From positions 43,386-107,385 of the forward strand of contig CAMPHJ010000008.1 of the NCBI GenBank assembly GCA_946885845.1: a stretch of DNA of 64,000 nt, in the 5' to 3' direction. Position 1 is the first letter of the stretch, and each line of letters opens with the position of its first letter. The position numbers and the translations under genes are program-made. The stretch is from an uncultured Sphingobium sp. GTDB taxonomy: Bacteria > Pseudomonadota > Alphaproteobacteria > Sphingomonadales > Sphingomonadaceae. The notes under the pieces are model-generated. The model made no database searches. It was given only the letters and a program-made list of their open reading frames with translations, and had not been told where the DNA came from. Below are positions 35,681-45,573 of this stretch, piece after piece.

Positions 35681-36580
35681 ATGCACCGTTGTCTGATTCT
35701 ACCTCTCCTGCTCATTCCGGTCCCGGCATGGGCAAATGCCCCTGCGTTGCTGCCATCTTCGGTGCGCGAAATGCTGGAAGCCGCCATCGCCAACGGCAAT
35801 GAAAGCGAAATCGCAACTGTCGCCAAGGTCGCCCAACAGACAAATCCCGCTTCCGCCGACGAAATTCAACGCATGGTCAACAGTTGGAAGGAACGGACCA
35901 AGACGACGCACGACGCGATCGTACGGGAAGCGCGTTTTTCAGAGCTTTGGACGGGACGGCTGGAGGCCGGAGGTTTCCGATCCACCGGATCGACCAGTGA
36001 GATCGGCTTGAGCGCTAATTTATCGCTCAAGCGCACCGGCTTGCAATGGTCGCACAAGCTGAGCGCGAGTGCGGATTATCGCCGGGCCAATGGCGTCACG
36101 TCACGCGAACGCTATACCGCCAGCTACGAACCCCGGTTCGAATTCAACCCGCGCGGATTTTCCTATGGTCTGGCGCAGTTCGAACGCGATACCTCAATCG
36201 GTTATGACGAACGCTACACAGCGTCCGTCGGCGTGGGTTACAAGCTGATCGTGAGCAACCCGCTGGACTTGGCGGTGGATATCGGGCCGTCGGTGCGCCA
36301 CGCTAAATATATCAGTGGCGAGCGGGAAACCAAATTCGGCGCTCGTGCATCGATGGACGTCGTGTGGCGACTGGCGCCCGGTCTGACCCTGAAACAGTTG
36401 GCTTCGGGCTATGCGGAAAGGGACGTCTACACGCTGAACTCTCTCACATCGATAGAGACAAAGGTCACCACGCGATGGTCCGCAGCCTTGTCCTATACCG
36501 TCCAATATGAATCCGAAACACTCCTGTCCGCGCGCGATTTCGATACGTTGAGCCGCCTGACCCTGACTTATGATTTCTGA
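35681..36580 (+). CDS. DUF481-like outer-membrane protein
   Basis: 299 residues from ATG 35681, opening with a signal peptide (MHRCLILPLLLIPVPAWANA). A helical, charged segment (about 30-85) precedes a C-terminal region of alternating beta strands with many Tyr/Arg ends and a terminal phenylalanine (LSRLTLTYDF), typical of a small outer-membrane barrel of the DUF481/YdiY type. It follows rppH by 44 bases and may be co-transcribed. Function unknown. Confidence 0.75.
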   Translation: MHRCLILPLLLIPVPAWANAPALLPSSVREMLEAAIANGNESEIATVAKVAQQTNPASADEIQRMVNSWKERTKTTHDAIVREARFSELWTGRLEAGGFRSTGSTSEIGLSANLSLKRTGLQWSHKLSASADYRRANGVTSRERYTASYEPRFEFNPRGFSYGLAQFERDTSIGYDERYTASVGVGYKLIVSNPLDLAVDIGPSVRHAKYISGERETKFGARASMDVVWRLAPGLTLKQLASGYAERDVYTLNSLTSIETKVTTRWSAALSYTVQYESETLLSARDFDTLSRLTLTYDF

Positions 36581-36638
36581 CCGGATCGACTGCTGCCCAA
36601 GACTGGAGGCGCAGCCCATGGTCTGATAGGTTCTAACC

Positions 36639-37862
36639 ATGAAGGACCTTTTGCCGTCCGATCAAAAGCTTCTGGAACGCGCCGCCGCTTTCCCCATGCT
36701 CGCGCTGGTGCAGCGATGGGCGGGCGTGAACAGCGGATCGCGCAACCTGTATGGCCTGGCATCGATGGCAGGCCTGCTGGCGGATAGCTTCGCCGTCCTT
36801 CCCGGCGAAATCGAACTGATAACCCCTGAGCCGGTGGATATCATCGCCCCCGATGGTCGCGCGGAAACGATTGAGCATGGCAGTCACCTCCACCTGATGG
36901 TGAGGCCAGACGCGCCGGTCCGGCTGCTGTTGGCCGGCCATATGGATACGGTCTTTCCGTCCGACCATGCGTTTCAGTCCTGTCGCTGGATCGATAGAGA
37001 TCTGCTGAACGGTCCGGGAGTAGCGGACATGAAGGGTGGGCTGGCAGTGATGCTGGCGGCGTTGCAGGCTTTCGAGACATCTGCCGATGCGCAAAAGATC
37101 GGCTATGACATTGTGATCAACAGCGATGAGGAAGTGGGCAGCCCCTCCTCTGCCGGGTTGTTGCGCCGGGCTGCTGCAGGAAAGCTGGCCGCCCTGACCT
37201 ATGAGCCATGCCTTCCCGACGGGACCCTGGCCGGTGCGCGGGCGGGGAGCGGCAATTTCTCTTTCATCGTGACGGGGCGCAGCGCCCATGCCGGTCGCAA
37301 TCCCGAAGATGGACGCAACGCTTTGCTGGCGGCGGCGGATCTGGCCCTGCGGCTTAAAGGGGCCAGTGGCACGGGCTTTACCTGCAACCCGGCCAGGATC
37401 GATGGCGGCGCGCCCAATAATGTCGTCCCCGACCATGCTATATTGCGGGCAAACTTCCGCCCCCGATCACCACAGGATGAGCGAAATGCGAGGGACAGTC
37501 TGGAACAACTGGCCCAACAGGTGGCACGGGAACATGACGTAACGATCTACATTCACGGCGGTTTTGGACGCCCGCCCAAGCCGATGGATGCCCCCGCATC
37601 TGCACTATTTTCCTTCGTGCGGGAATGCGGCGCGGAACTGGGCCTTCCGCTCAGCTGGCGCGACACGGGTGGCGTGTGCGACGGCAATAACATTGCCGCC
37701 TGCGGGGTGCCGGTCGTGGACACGATGGGCGTGCGCGGCGGAAACATTCACAGCGACGCGGAATATCTGATCGTCTCCAGCCTGAGTGAGCGGGCTCAGC
37801 TATCCGCCCTCACCTTGCAGCGCATCGCACAGGGCCGTTTTTCTGCAGGAGGGATGGTTTGA
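36639..37862 (+). CDS. M20-family metallohydrolase of the Ast cluster
   Basis: 407 residues, zinc-dependent M20 peptidase/deacylase (carboxypeptidase G2/ArgE type). Metal and catalytic residues: LLAGHMDTVFP (His, Asp), GPGVADMKGG (bridging Asp), INSDEEVGSPS (catalytic Glu pair), YEPC (Glu) and the C-terminal His (GGNIHSDAEY). The dimerisation lid with SAHAGRNPEDGRNA is present. Its stop overlaps the astA start, so it belongs to the arginine succinyltransferase operon; an amide hydrolase for a succinylated or related intermediate is a reasonable inference. Confidence 0.85.
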   Translation: MKDLLPSDQKLLERAAAFPMLALVQRWAGVNSGSRNLYGLASMAGLLADSFAVLPGEIELITPEPVDIIAPDGRAETIEHGSHLHLMVRPDAPVRLLLAGHMDTVFPSDHAFQSCRWIDRDLLNGPGVADMKGGLAVMLAALQAFETSADAQKIGYDIVINSDEEVGSPSSAGLLRRAAAGKLAALTYEPCLPDGTLAGARAGSGNFSFIVTGRSAHAGRNPEDGRNALLAAADLALRLKGASGTGFTCNPARIDGGAPNNVVPDHAILRANFRPRSPQDERNARDSLEQLAQQVAREHDVTIYIHGGFGRPPKPMDAPASALFSFVRECGAELGLPLSWRDTGGVCDGNNIAACGVPVVDTMGVRGGNIHSDAEYLIVSSLSERAQLSALTLQRIAQGRFSAGGMV

Positions 37863-38878
37863 GCTTTTTCATGCGAACCGCGCGTGCCGACGATTTGCAG
37901 ACGCTTTACGAGATGGCGAAGCTGACGGGCGGAGGGTTCACCAATCTCCCAGCCGACCGTGGCGCCCTCGCCGCCAAGCTCGAACGCACCGAACGGGCAT
38001 TGGCGCGCGAAGGCGACGGTGTCGAAGATGAATTGATCGTCATGGTGCTGGAAAATGGCGCAACGGGGCAGATTCGCGGGACTTGTCAGATATTCGCTGT
38101 GGTCGGGCGCAACTGGCCCTTCTATTCCTATCGGCTGGGCGCCCTGACCCAGCACAGCCGGGAATTGTCACGCACGTTCCGTGCCGAAACCCTGTCACTG
38201 GTCACTGACCTGGAAGGCGCGACTGAAGTCGGCGGCCTGTTCCTGCACCCGCGCGAACGGGCGGAGGGGCTGGGCCTGCTGCTCGCGCGCAGCCGCTATC
38301 TCTATATCCGCAACCACCGATCCCGCTTTGGCGACCGCATCATCGCGGAACTGCGAGGCGTGATCGACGAGGCAGGCGGATCGCCCTTTTGGGACGGGCT
38401 GGCAGGCCGCTTCTTTGGCATGAGTTTTCAGGAAGCGGACGAATTCAACGCGATCCATGGCAACCAGTTCATCGCCGACCTGATGCCGCGAGCGCCCATT
38501 TATACCGCCATGCTGAACGATAGCGCGCGGGCGGTCATCGGCTTGCCCCATCCCAATGGCCGCGCGGCAATGCGCATGCTGGAAACAGAAGGGTTCGCCA
38601 ATCCCGGTTATATCGACATTTTCGACGGCGGCCCGACCATGGTGGGGGAGATCAACTCGCTCAGGACCATCGCGAATGCGCAGGACGTGACTCTGTCCGC
38701 CATTCACGAATCCGGCGGGGAAAAGATGTTGGTCACCTCCGGGCGGCTGGCCAGCTATCGCTGCACTTACGGCCTCATCAACAAGGGGGATGATGGTTCA
38801 ATCTCGTTGGACCAGAACAGCGCGAAGATTTTAAGGATAGGGGCAGGCGATATATTCTCCATGGCGGCGCGGGCATGA
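37859..38878 (+). CDS. astA: arginine N-succinyltransferase
   Basis: First step of the AST pathway: succinyl-CoA plus arginine. 339 residues, GNAT-like fold. The start is TTG 37859, supported by a strong CAGGAGGG six bases upstream and by overlap with the hydrolase stop; ATG 37871 would sit too far from that site. It begins MSFFMRTARADDLQTLYEMA. Conserved blocks GGGFTNLPADR, EVGGLFLHPRERAEGLGLLL and NAIHGNQFIADLMPRAPIY are seen. The stop overlaps the astB start. Confidence 0.94.
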   Translation: MSFFMRTARADDLQTLYEMAKLTGGGFTNLPADRGALAAKLERTERALAREGDGVEDELIVMVLENGATGQIRGTCQIFAVVGRNWPFYSYRLGALTQHSRELSRTFRAETLSLVTDLEGATEVGGLFLHPRERAEGLGLLLARSRYLYIRNHRSRFGDRIIAELRGVIDEAGGSPFWDGLAGRFFGMSFQEADEFNAIHGNQFIADLMPRAPIYTAMLNDSARAVIGLPHPNGRAAMRMLETEGFANPGYIDIFDGGPTMVGEINSLRTIANAQDVTLSAIHESGGEKMLVTSGRLASYRCTYGLINKGDDGSISLDQNSAKILRIGAGDIFSMAARA

Positions 38879-40134
38879 CCGTCAGGGAAATCAACTTCGA
38901 CGGCCTGATCGGCCCCAGCCATAATTATGCGGGGCTTAGCATAGGCAACCTCGCCTCGACCAAAAATGCAGGCGAAATATCACGGCCGCGTGACGCCGCG
39001 CTGCAGGGCGTGGAAAAGATGCGGACGAACATCCGGCTGGGCCTGACCCAGGGCATATTTCTACCCCAATGGCGGCCCGACGCGGGATGGCTTTCCGCCC
39101 TTGGCACCGACATCACCAATGCCGATCCCCATATCCGCGCGGCGGCCATGTCCGCTTCATCCATGTGGGCAGCCAACGCCGCGACTGTATCACCAGCAGC
39201 CGACACGGTTGACGGGCGCGCTCACCTGACGGTCGCAAACCTCGTCACCATGCCGCATCGCAGCCATGAATGGCCGCAAACGCTCAAGCAGTTGCGCGTA
39301 GCCTTTTCCGACCAGAATGCATTTACCGTCCATTCGCCTATCCCTCCGCCTTTCGGAGACGAAGGGGCCGCCAACCATATGCGGATGTGCCAAAGTCACC
39401 ACCTGCCGGGGGTGGAAATATTCGTCTACGGCGCGGCAACAGCGCAGTTTCCAGCACGTCAGCATTTGGAAGCGAGCAAAGCAGTCGCCCGGCTCCATCA
39501 GCTCGACCCGGCACAAACATTGTTCGTCATGCAATCGGAAGAAGCGATCGCCGCAGGGGCCTTTCACAACGATGTCGTGGCCGTCGCCAACGAACATGTG
39601 TTGTTGACGCATGAACTGGCCTTCGCACGGAAGGATCGCTTCTACACCGAACTGAAGGAGGCTTTGCCTTCCGCCCAGATTATCGAAGTGCCAGCCAGCG
39701 CGGTGAGCCTGGCCGACGCCATTCGCAGCTATCTGTTCAACGCCCAGCTTGTAACCGTAGCTGAAGGCGGCATGGCGCTGATCCTGCCTTCCGAAGCACG
39801 GGACGTTCCTGCCGTATGGAACTGGCTGAAAGGCTTGGCCGCGGGCAATGGGCCGATCCGCCAGATCATCCCCGTTGATGTGCATCAGTCCATGGCGAAC
39901 GGTGGTGGGCCTGCATGCCTTCGCCTGCGCGTCGTGGCGGACCCCGCCAATGTCGATCCCCGCTTCCTTGCCAACGAAGCGGAACTGGATCAGATCGCCG
40001 CGATCATCAGCCAATATTGGCCCGAAGAAATCGCGCCGGGCGACCTTGCCGACACCCGCCTGATCGCCCGGATCGAACAATCGTGGTTAACGCTTGTTGA
40101 CCATCTGCAACTTTCAGGCGACCTAATGCCTTAG
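38875..40134 (+). CDS. astB: N-succinylarginine dihydrolase
   Basis: Second AST step: N-succinylarginine to N-succinylornithine, CO2 and two ammonia. 419 residues, amidinotransferase-like fold, with FDGLIGPSHNYAGLSIGNLAS at the start, the catalytic His in HNDVVAVANEHVLLTHELAF, and the catalytic Cys in MANGGGPACLRLRVV. ATG 38875 overlaps the astA stop (ATGA). astC, astD and astE do not follow. Confidence 0.95.
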   Translation: MTVREINFDGLIGPSHNYAGLSIGNLASTKNAGEISRPRDAALQGVEKMRTNIRLGLTQGIFLPQWRPDAGWLSALGTDITNADPHIRAAAMSASSMWAANAATVSPAADTVDGRAHLTVANLVTMPHRSHEWPQTLKQLRVAFSDQNAFTVHSPIPPPFGDEGAANHMRMCQSHHLPGVEIFVYGAATAQFPARQHLEASKAVARLHQLDPAQTLFVMQSEEAIAAGAFHNDVVAVANEHVLLTHELAFARKDRFYTELKEALPSAQIIEVPASAVSLADAIRSYLFNAQLVTVAEGGMALILPSEARDVPAVWNWLKGLAAGNGPIRQIIPVDVHQSMANGGGPACLRLRVVADPANVDPRFLANEAELDQIAAIISQYWPEEIAPGDLADTRLIARIEQSWLTLVDHLQLSGDLMP

Positions 40135-40151
40135 TCAGATATTGACCAAGC

Positions 40152-40382
40152 ATGGCGGTTATGGACCGGATCAAACGCCTTTTCACGATCAAGACCAAGT
40201 TCGAGGCGTTTCTCGTCATCTACGCGCTTGCGCTGGGCGCTACCGAGCGCGGCCTTGTCTATTTGCAGCAATATCCCGGCACTGGCGGTCATCTGCTCGC
40301 GCTGGCCTGCACCGGAACCGTTTTCATGGCGGGGGGCAAGATATTGGACGCGGTTGAGCTTCAGCGCCGCTATTCCGCCTGA
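40152..40382 (+). CDS. small hypothetical membrane protein
   Basis: 76 residues: basic N-terminus (DRIKRLFTIKTKFEAF), then two hydrophobic segments (about 20-35 and 47-64) around a short loop containing YPGTGGH. The topology suggests a two-helix inner-membrane protein. 17 bases after astB and in the same direction. No known domain; I do not recognise a function. An alternative start is ATG 40161. Confidence 0.65.
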   Translation: MAVMDRIKRLFTIKTKFEAFLVIYALALGATERGLVYLQQYPGTGGHLLALACTGTVFMAGGKILDAVELQRRYSA

Positions 40383-40444
40383 CCGCCCGACAAGATCGAC
40401 AGTGACTCGTTGACCCCGGCCCGGCCTCCATGCAGGAGCGCGCG

Positions 40445-41905
40445 ATGACCGCGATCATGCTCCAGGGAACCGGATCGGACGTAGGCAAGTCGGTGCTGGT
40501 CGCTGGCCTGTGCCGGGCACTTGTGCGGCGTGGCTACAGTGTCCGCCCCTTCAAGCCACAGAATATGTCCAACAACGCCGCCGTCACCACCGATGGCGGA
40601 GAGATTGGCAGAGCGCAGGCCTTGCAAGCGCTAGCGGCGGGCGTCCCCCCACATAGCGACATGAACCCCGTGCTACTAAAGCCGCAGGCCGATCGCACGT
40701 CTCAACTGGTCGTGCATGGCAAGGTGCGGGGCACATTGGGCGCGAACAATTTCAGGACGGCGCGCGGACAACTGCTCGATGCCGTGCTGGAAAGTTACCA
40801 ACGGCTACAGGCGGAATGCGACATCGTTGTCGTGGAAGGCGCTGGATCTCCTGCCGAAATCAACCTGCGCGCTGGCGATATCGCCAATATGGGCTTCGCA
40901 CGTGCAGCCAATGTCCCGGTAATCCTGATCGGTGATATCGACCGAGGCGGCGTCATAGCGGCAATCGTCGGCACCAAAGCTGTCATCGACCCTGATGATG
41001 CGAAGATGATCCACGGCTTCCTGATCAACAAATTCCGCGGCGATCCCGCCCTGTTCGAAGACGGCTACCGCCAAATCGAGCAATTGTCGGGCTGGCGCGG
41101 CTTCGGCGTTGTGCCCTGGCTCAATGCCACCGCCCGCCTGCCCAGCGAGGACGCCGTAGTGCTTGAACGCAAAGTCCAGGGACAGGGCCAGCGCATGATG
41201 ATTGCCTGCCCGATCCTACCCAGGATCGCGAATTTCGACGATCTGGACCCTTTCAAGCTCGAACCGGACATCGACCTCGTCATGGTCCCGCCCGGCCAGC
41301 CGATCCCGGCCCAGGCAGCGCTGATCATACTGCCCGGATCTAAAGCCACCATCGCCGACCTGCGCGCTCTTAGATCAGAAGGTTGGGACGTCGACATCCA
41401 ATCACACCACCGGCAGGGCAAAGCCGTGCTGGGCATTTGTGGCGGATATCAGATGCTGGGGCGGCGTATCATCGATCCCGATGGCATTGAAGGACCGCCA
41501 GAAGAAGTGGAAGGGCTGGGCCTGCTGGACATTGAAACGCGCCTGAGCGGCAGCAAAGCGCTGGAGCGGGTCAACGGCTTAGCGCTTGGCAGCACATTTG
41601 CCGGATATGAGATGCATGTCGGCTTGACGGATGGTGCGGACTGCACCCGCCCCTTCGCCATCCTGAACGGAGATCGCGGGGACGGCGCGATCAGCGATGA
41701 CGGTCGGGTGATGGGCACATATGTGCATGGCCTGTTCACCAGCACCCAGTTGCGTTCCGCTCTGCTGGCCACCATTGGCACACAATCATCCTTGGGCGAC
41801 TATGACGCGTCAGTCGAACGTGCGCTCGATGAAATCGCCGCACAGCTGGAGCAGCATGTCGACATCGACGCGATCATCAGGCTGGCGAAAAGTCCGACCG
41901 GCTAA
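40445..41905 (+). CDS. cobQ: cobyric acid synthase
   Basis: Glutamine-dependent amidation of four side chains of the corrin ring in cobalamin synthesis; 486 residues. ATG 40445 lies six bases after AGGAG. The N-terminal ATPase domain has the P-loop GTGSDVGKS and FKPQNMSNNA; the C-terminal glutaminase domain has the nucleophile Cys in LGICGGYQMLG and the catalytic His in GTYVHGLF. No other cobalamin gene and no B12 riboswitch are seen in the window. Confidence 0.94.
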   Translation: MTAIMLQGTGSDVGKSVLVAGLCRALVRRGYSVRPFKPQNMSNNAAVTTDGGEIGRAQALQALAAGVPPHSDMNPVLLKPQADRTSQLVVHGKVRGTLGANNFRTARGQLLDAVLESYQRLQAECDIVVVEGAGSPAEINLRAGDIANMGFARAANVPVILIGDIDRGGVIAAIVGTKAVIDPDDAKMIHGFLINKFRGDPALFEDGYRQIEQLSGWRGFGVVPWLNATARLPSEDAVVLERKVQGQGQRMMIACPILPRIANFDDLDPFKLEPDIDLVMVPPGQPIPAQAALIILPGSKATIADLRALRSEGWDVDIQSHHRQGKAVLGICGGYQMLGRRIIDPDGIEGPPEEVEGLGLLDIETRLSGSKALERVNGLALGSTFAGYEMHVGLTDGADCTRPFAILNGDRGDGAISDDGRVMGTYVHGLFTSTQLRSALLATIGTQSSLGDYDASVERALDEIAAQLEQHVDIDAIIRLAKSPTG

Positions 41906-42011
41906 CGGGGATGATTGCCCCTGCTGCACGGGACCCGCTATATGCTGCGGTCCATTAGGACATGTCATTCATATCCAACAGCAAGTGACTGATTTTCCTA
42001 CATAAGGAAAA

Positions 42012-42088
42012 TGGTGCGCCCGGAACGATTCGAACGTCCGACCCTCAGATTCGTAGTCTGATGCTCTATCCAGCTGAGCTACGGGCGC
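42012..42088 (-). tRNA. tRNA-Arg (anticodon ACG)
   Basis: 77 bases with encoded CCA on the minus strand. The acceptor stem GCGCCCG pairs with CGGGCGC, the D arm is TAGCTCAGCTGGATAGAGC, the anticodon loop is CTACGAA with ACG, and the T loop is TTCGAAT. Standard tRNA-Arg that reads CGN codons after A-to-I editing. Confidence 0.96.
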
Positions 42089-42101
42089 GTTGTGGAGCGG
42101 C

Positions 42102-42129
42102 AGATAGAGGGGGTCGGATGATTGGGCAA
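42102..42129 (-). promoter_or_regulatory. promoter of tRNA-Arg
   Basis: Minus strand TTGCCC (42129-42124), 16-base spacer, CTATCT (42107-42102), about 14 bases before the mature 5' end. Same architecture as the tRNA-Asn promoter. Confidence 0.6.
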
Positions 42130-42227
42130 CCCCCTTTCTCACTTTTTTTACGCACGATCCGGGGCATGACTGATCCCGGCAACTTTTCCACTGTGCGGCT
42201 CGTTACGATGGGAAAAGGAGGCCGGGC

Positions 42228-42677
42228 ATGGCTTTTACTCTCAATGAGATTTTACTCATCGTCATCGCTCTGTTCTTCGGGCTGGTGCTCGGTCTGATGA
42301 TCAGCGGCAGAGGTAAATATAAGCGACTGTGGCGCGAAGAGCAGTTGGCGCACCGGCAGACGATCAAGGACCGCGATGCACATATTTCCGCCGCTGCTGC
42401 CCCGCCAGCTGCTCCCGTCAGCGACGACAGGACTCGTTCGGACGATCTGACGCGGATCAAGGGGATTACGTCTAGCGACGCGGCTGCGCTGCAGGAATCC
42501 GGCTACCATTCTTATGGGCAGGTCGGAGCCATGAGCGATGAGCAGCAAGCCATGCTGGAATCACGACTGGGTCGGGAACCTGGCACGATCGAACGGGAGG
42601 AATGGCGCGTTCAGGCGCGGCTGCTCGACACCGGCAAGGTGCGCGAGCATGAGCGGCGCTATGTCGAAACGCCCTAG
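42228..42677 (+). CDS. membrane-anchored protein with HhH-like domain
   Basis: 149 residues. One N-terminal membrane helix (EILLIVIALFFGLVLGLMISG), a charged linker rich in Ala/Pro, then a domain of about 65 residues, DLTRIKGITSSDAAALQESG to REEWRVQARLLDTG, that resembles the helix-hairpin-helix module found at the end of many alphaproteobacterial membrane or L21-like proteins (RIKGIG...LGI...W..QA). DNA binding is not proven. Partner unknown. It stands alone between tRNA-Arg and ppdK. Confidence 0.75.
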   Translation: MAFTLNEILLIVIALFFGLVLGLMISGRGKYKRLWREEQLAHRQTIKDRDAHISAAAAPPAAPVSDDRTRSDDLTRIKGITSSDAAALQESGYHSYGQVGAMSDEQQAMLESRLGREPGTIEREEWRVQARLLDTGKVREHERRYVETP

Positions 42678-42692
42678 GTAGCGCCCGGAACT

Positions 42693-42718
42693 ACCCTCTC
42701 CGGCGACGCGGAGAGGGT
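42693..42718. terminator. hairpin between convergent genes
   Basis: Perfect 10-base-pair stem ACCCTCTCCG (42693-42702) and CGGAGAGGGT (42709-42718) with loop GCGACG, between the HhH-like gene and the ppdK stop. It lacks a T tract directly after the stem, so it may act as a bidirectional transcript end or a stability element. Confidence 0.5.
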
Positions 42719-42728
42719 GCTAATCGAG

Positions 42729-45404
<2,676 letters not shown>

Positions 45405-45467
45405 GCTGGCCTCTTCCATTTTCAACATATTCGCGGCGCTCCCTGCACTGATTGCCGACAATTGTGC

Positions 45468-45489
45468 GTTGCAGCAAAGTTCCTGCAAC
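45468..45489. promoter_or_regulatory. inverted repeat upstream of ppdK
   Basis: GTTGCAG (45468-45474) and CTGCAAC (45483-45489) with 8 bases between. Read toward ppdK it also gives two direct TTTG(T/C)TGCA elements. This is a possible operator 64-85 bases before the start codon; no regulator is assigned. Confidence 0.35.
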
Positions 45490-45573
45490 AAAGGGGCGAT
45501 AAACGCACCCATTTTTACGATGATCCCGTCCTTATGTATCCATAATCCCGGCCCAATGACCGACTTTTACGAA

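Noticed and set aside
40383..40444. Cobalamin riboswitch before cobQ
   Set aside because: The space is only about 60 bases and lacks the B12 box.
41989..42130. Integration site at tRNA-Arg
   Set aside because: Neighbours are core-like and no direct repeat of the tRNA end was seen.
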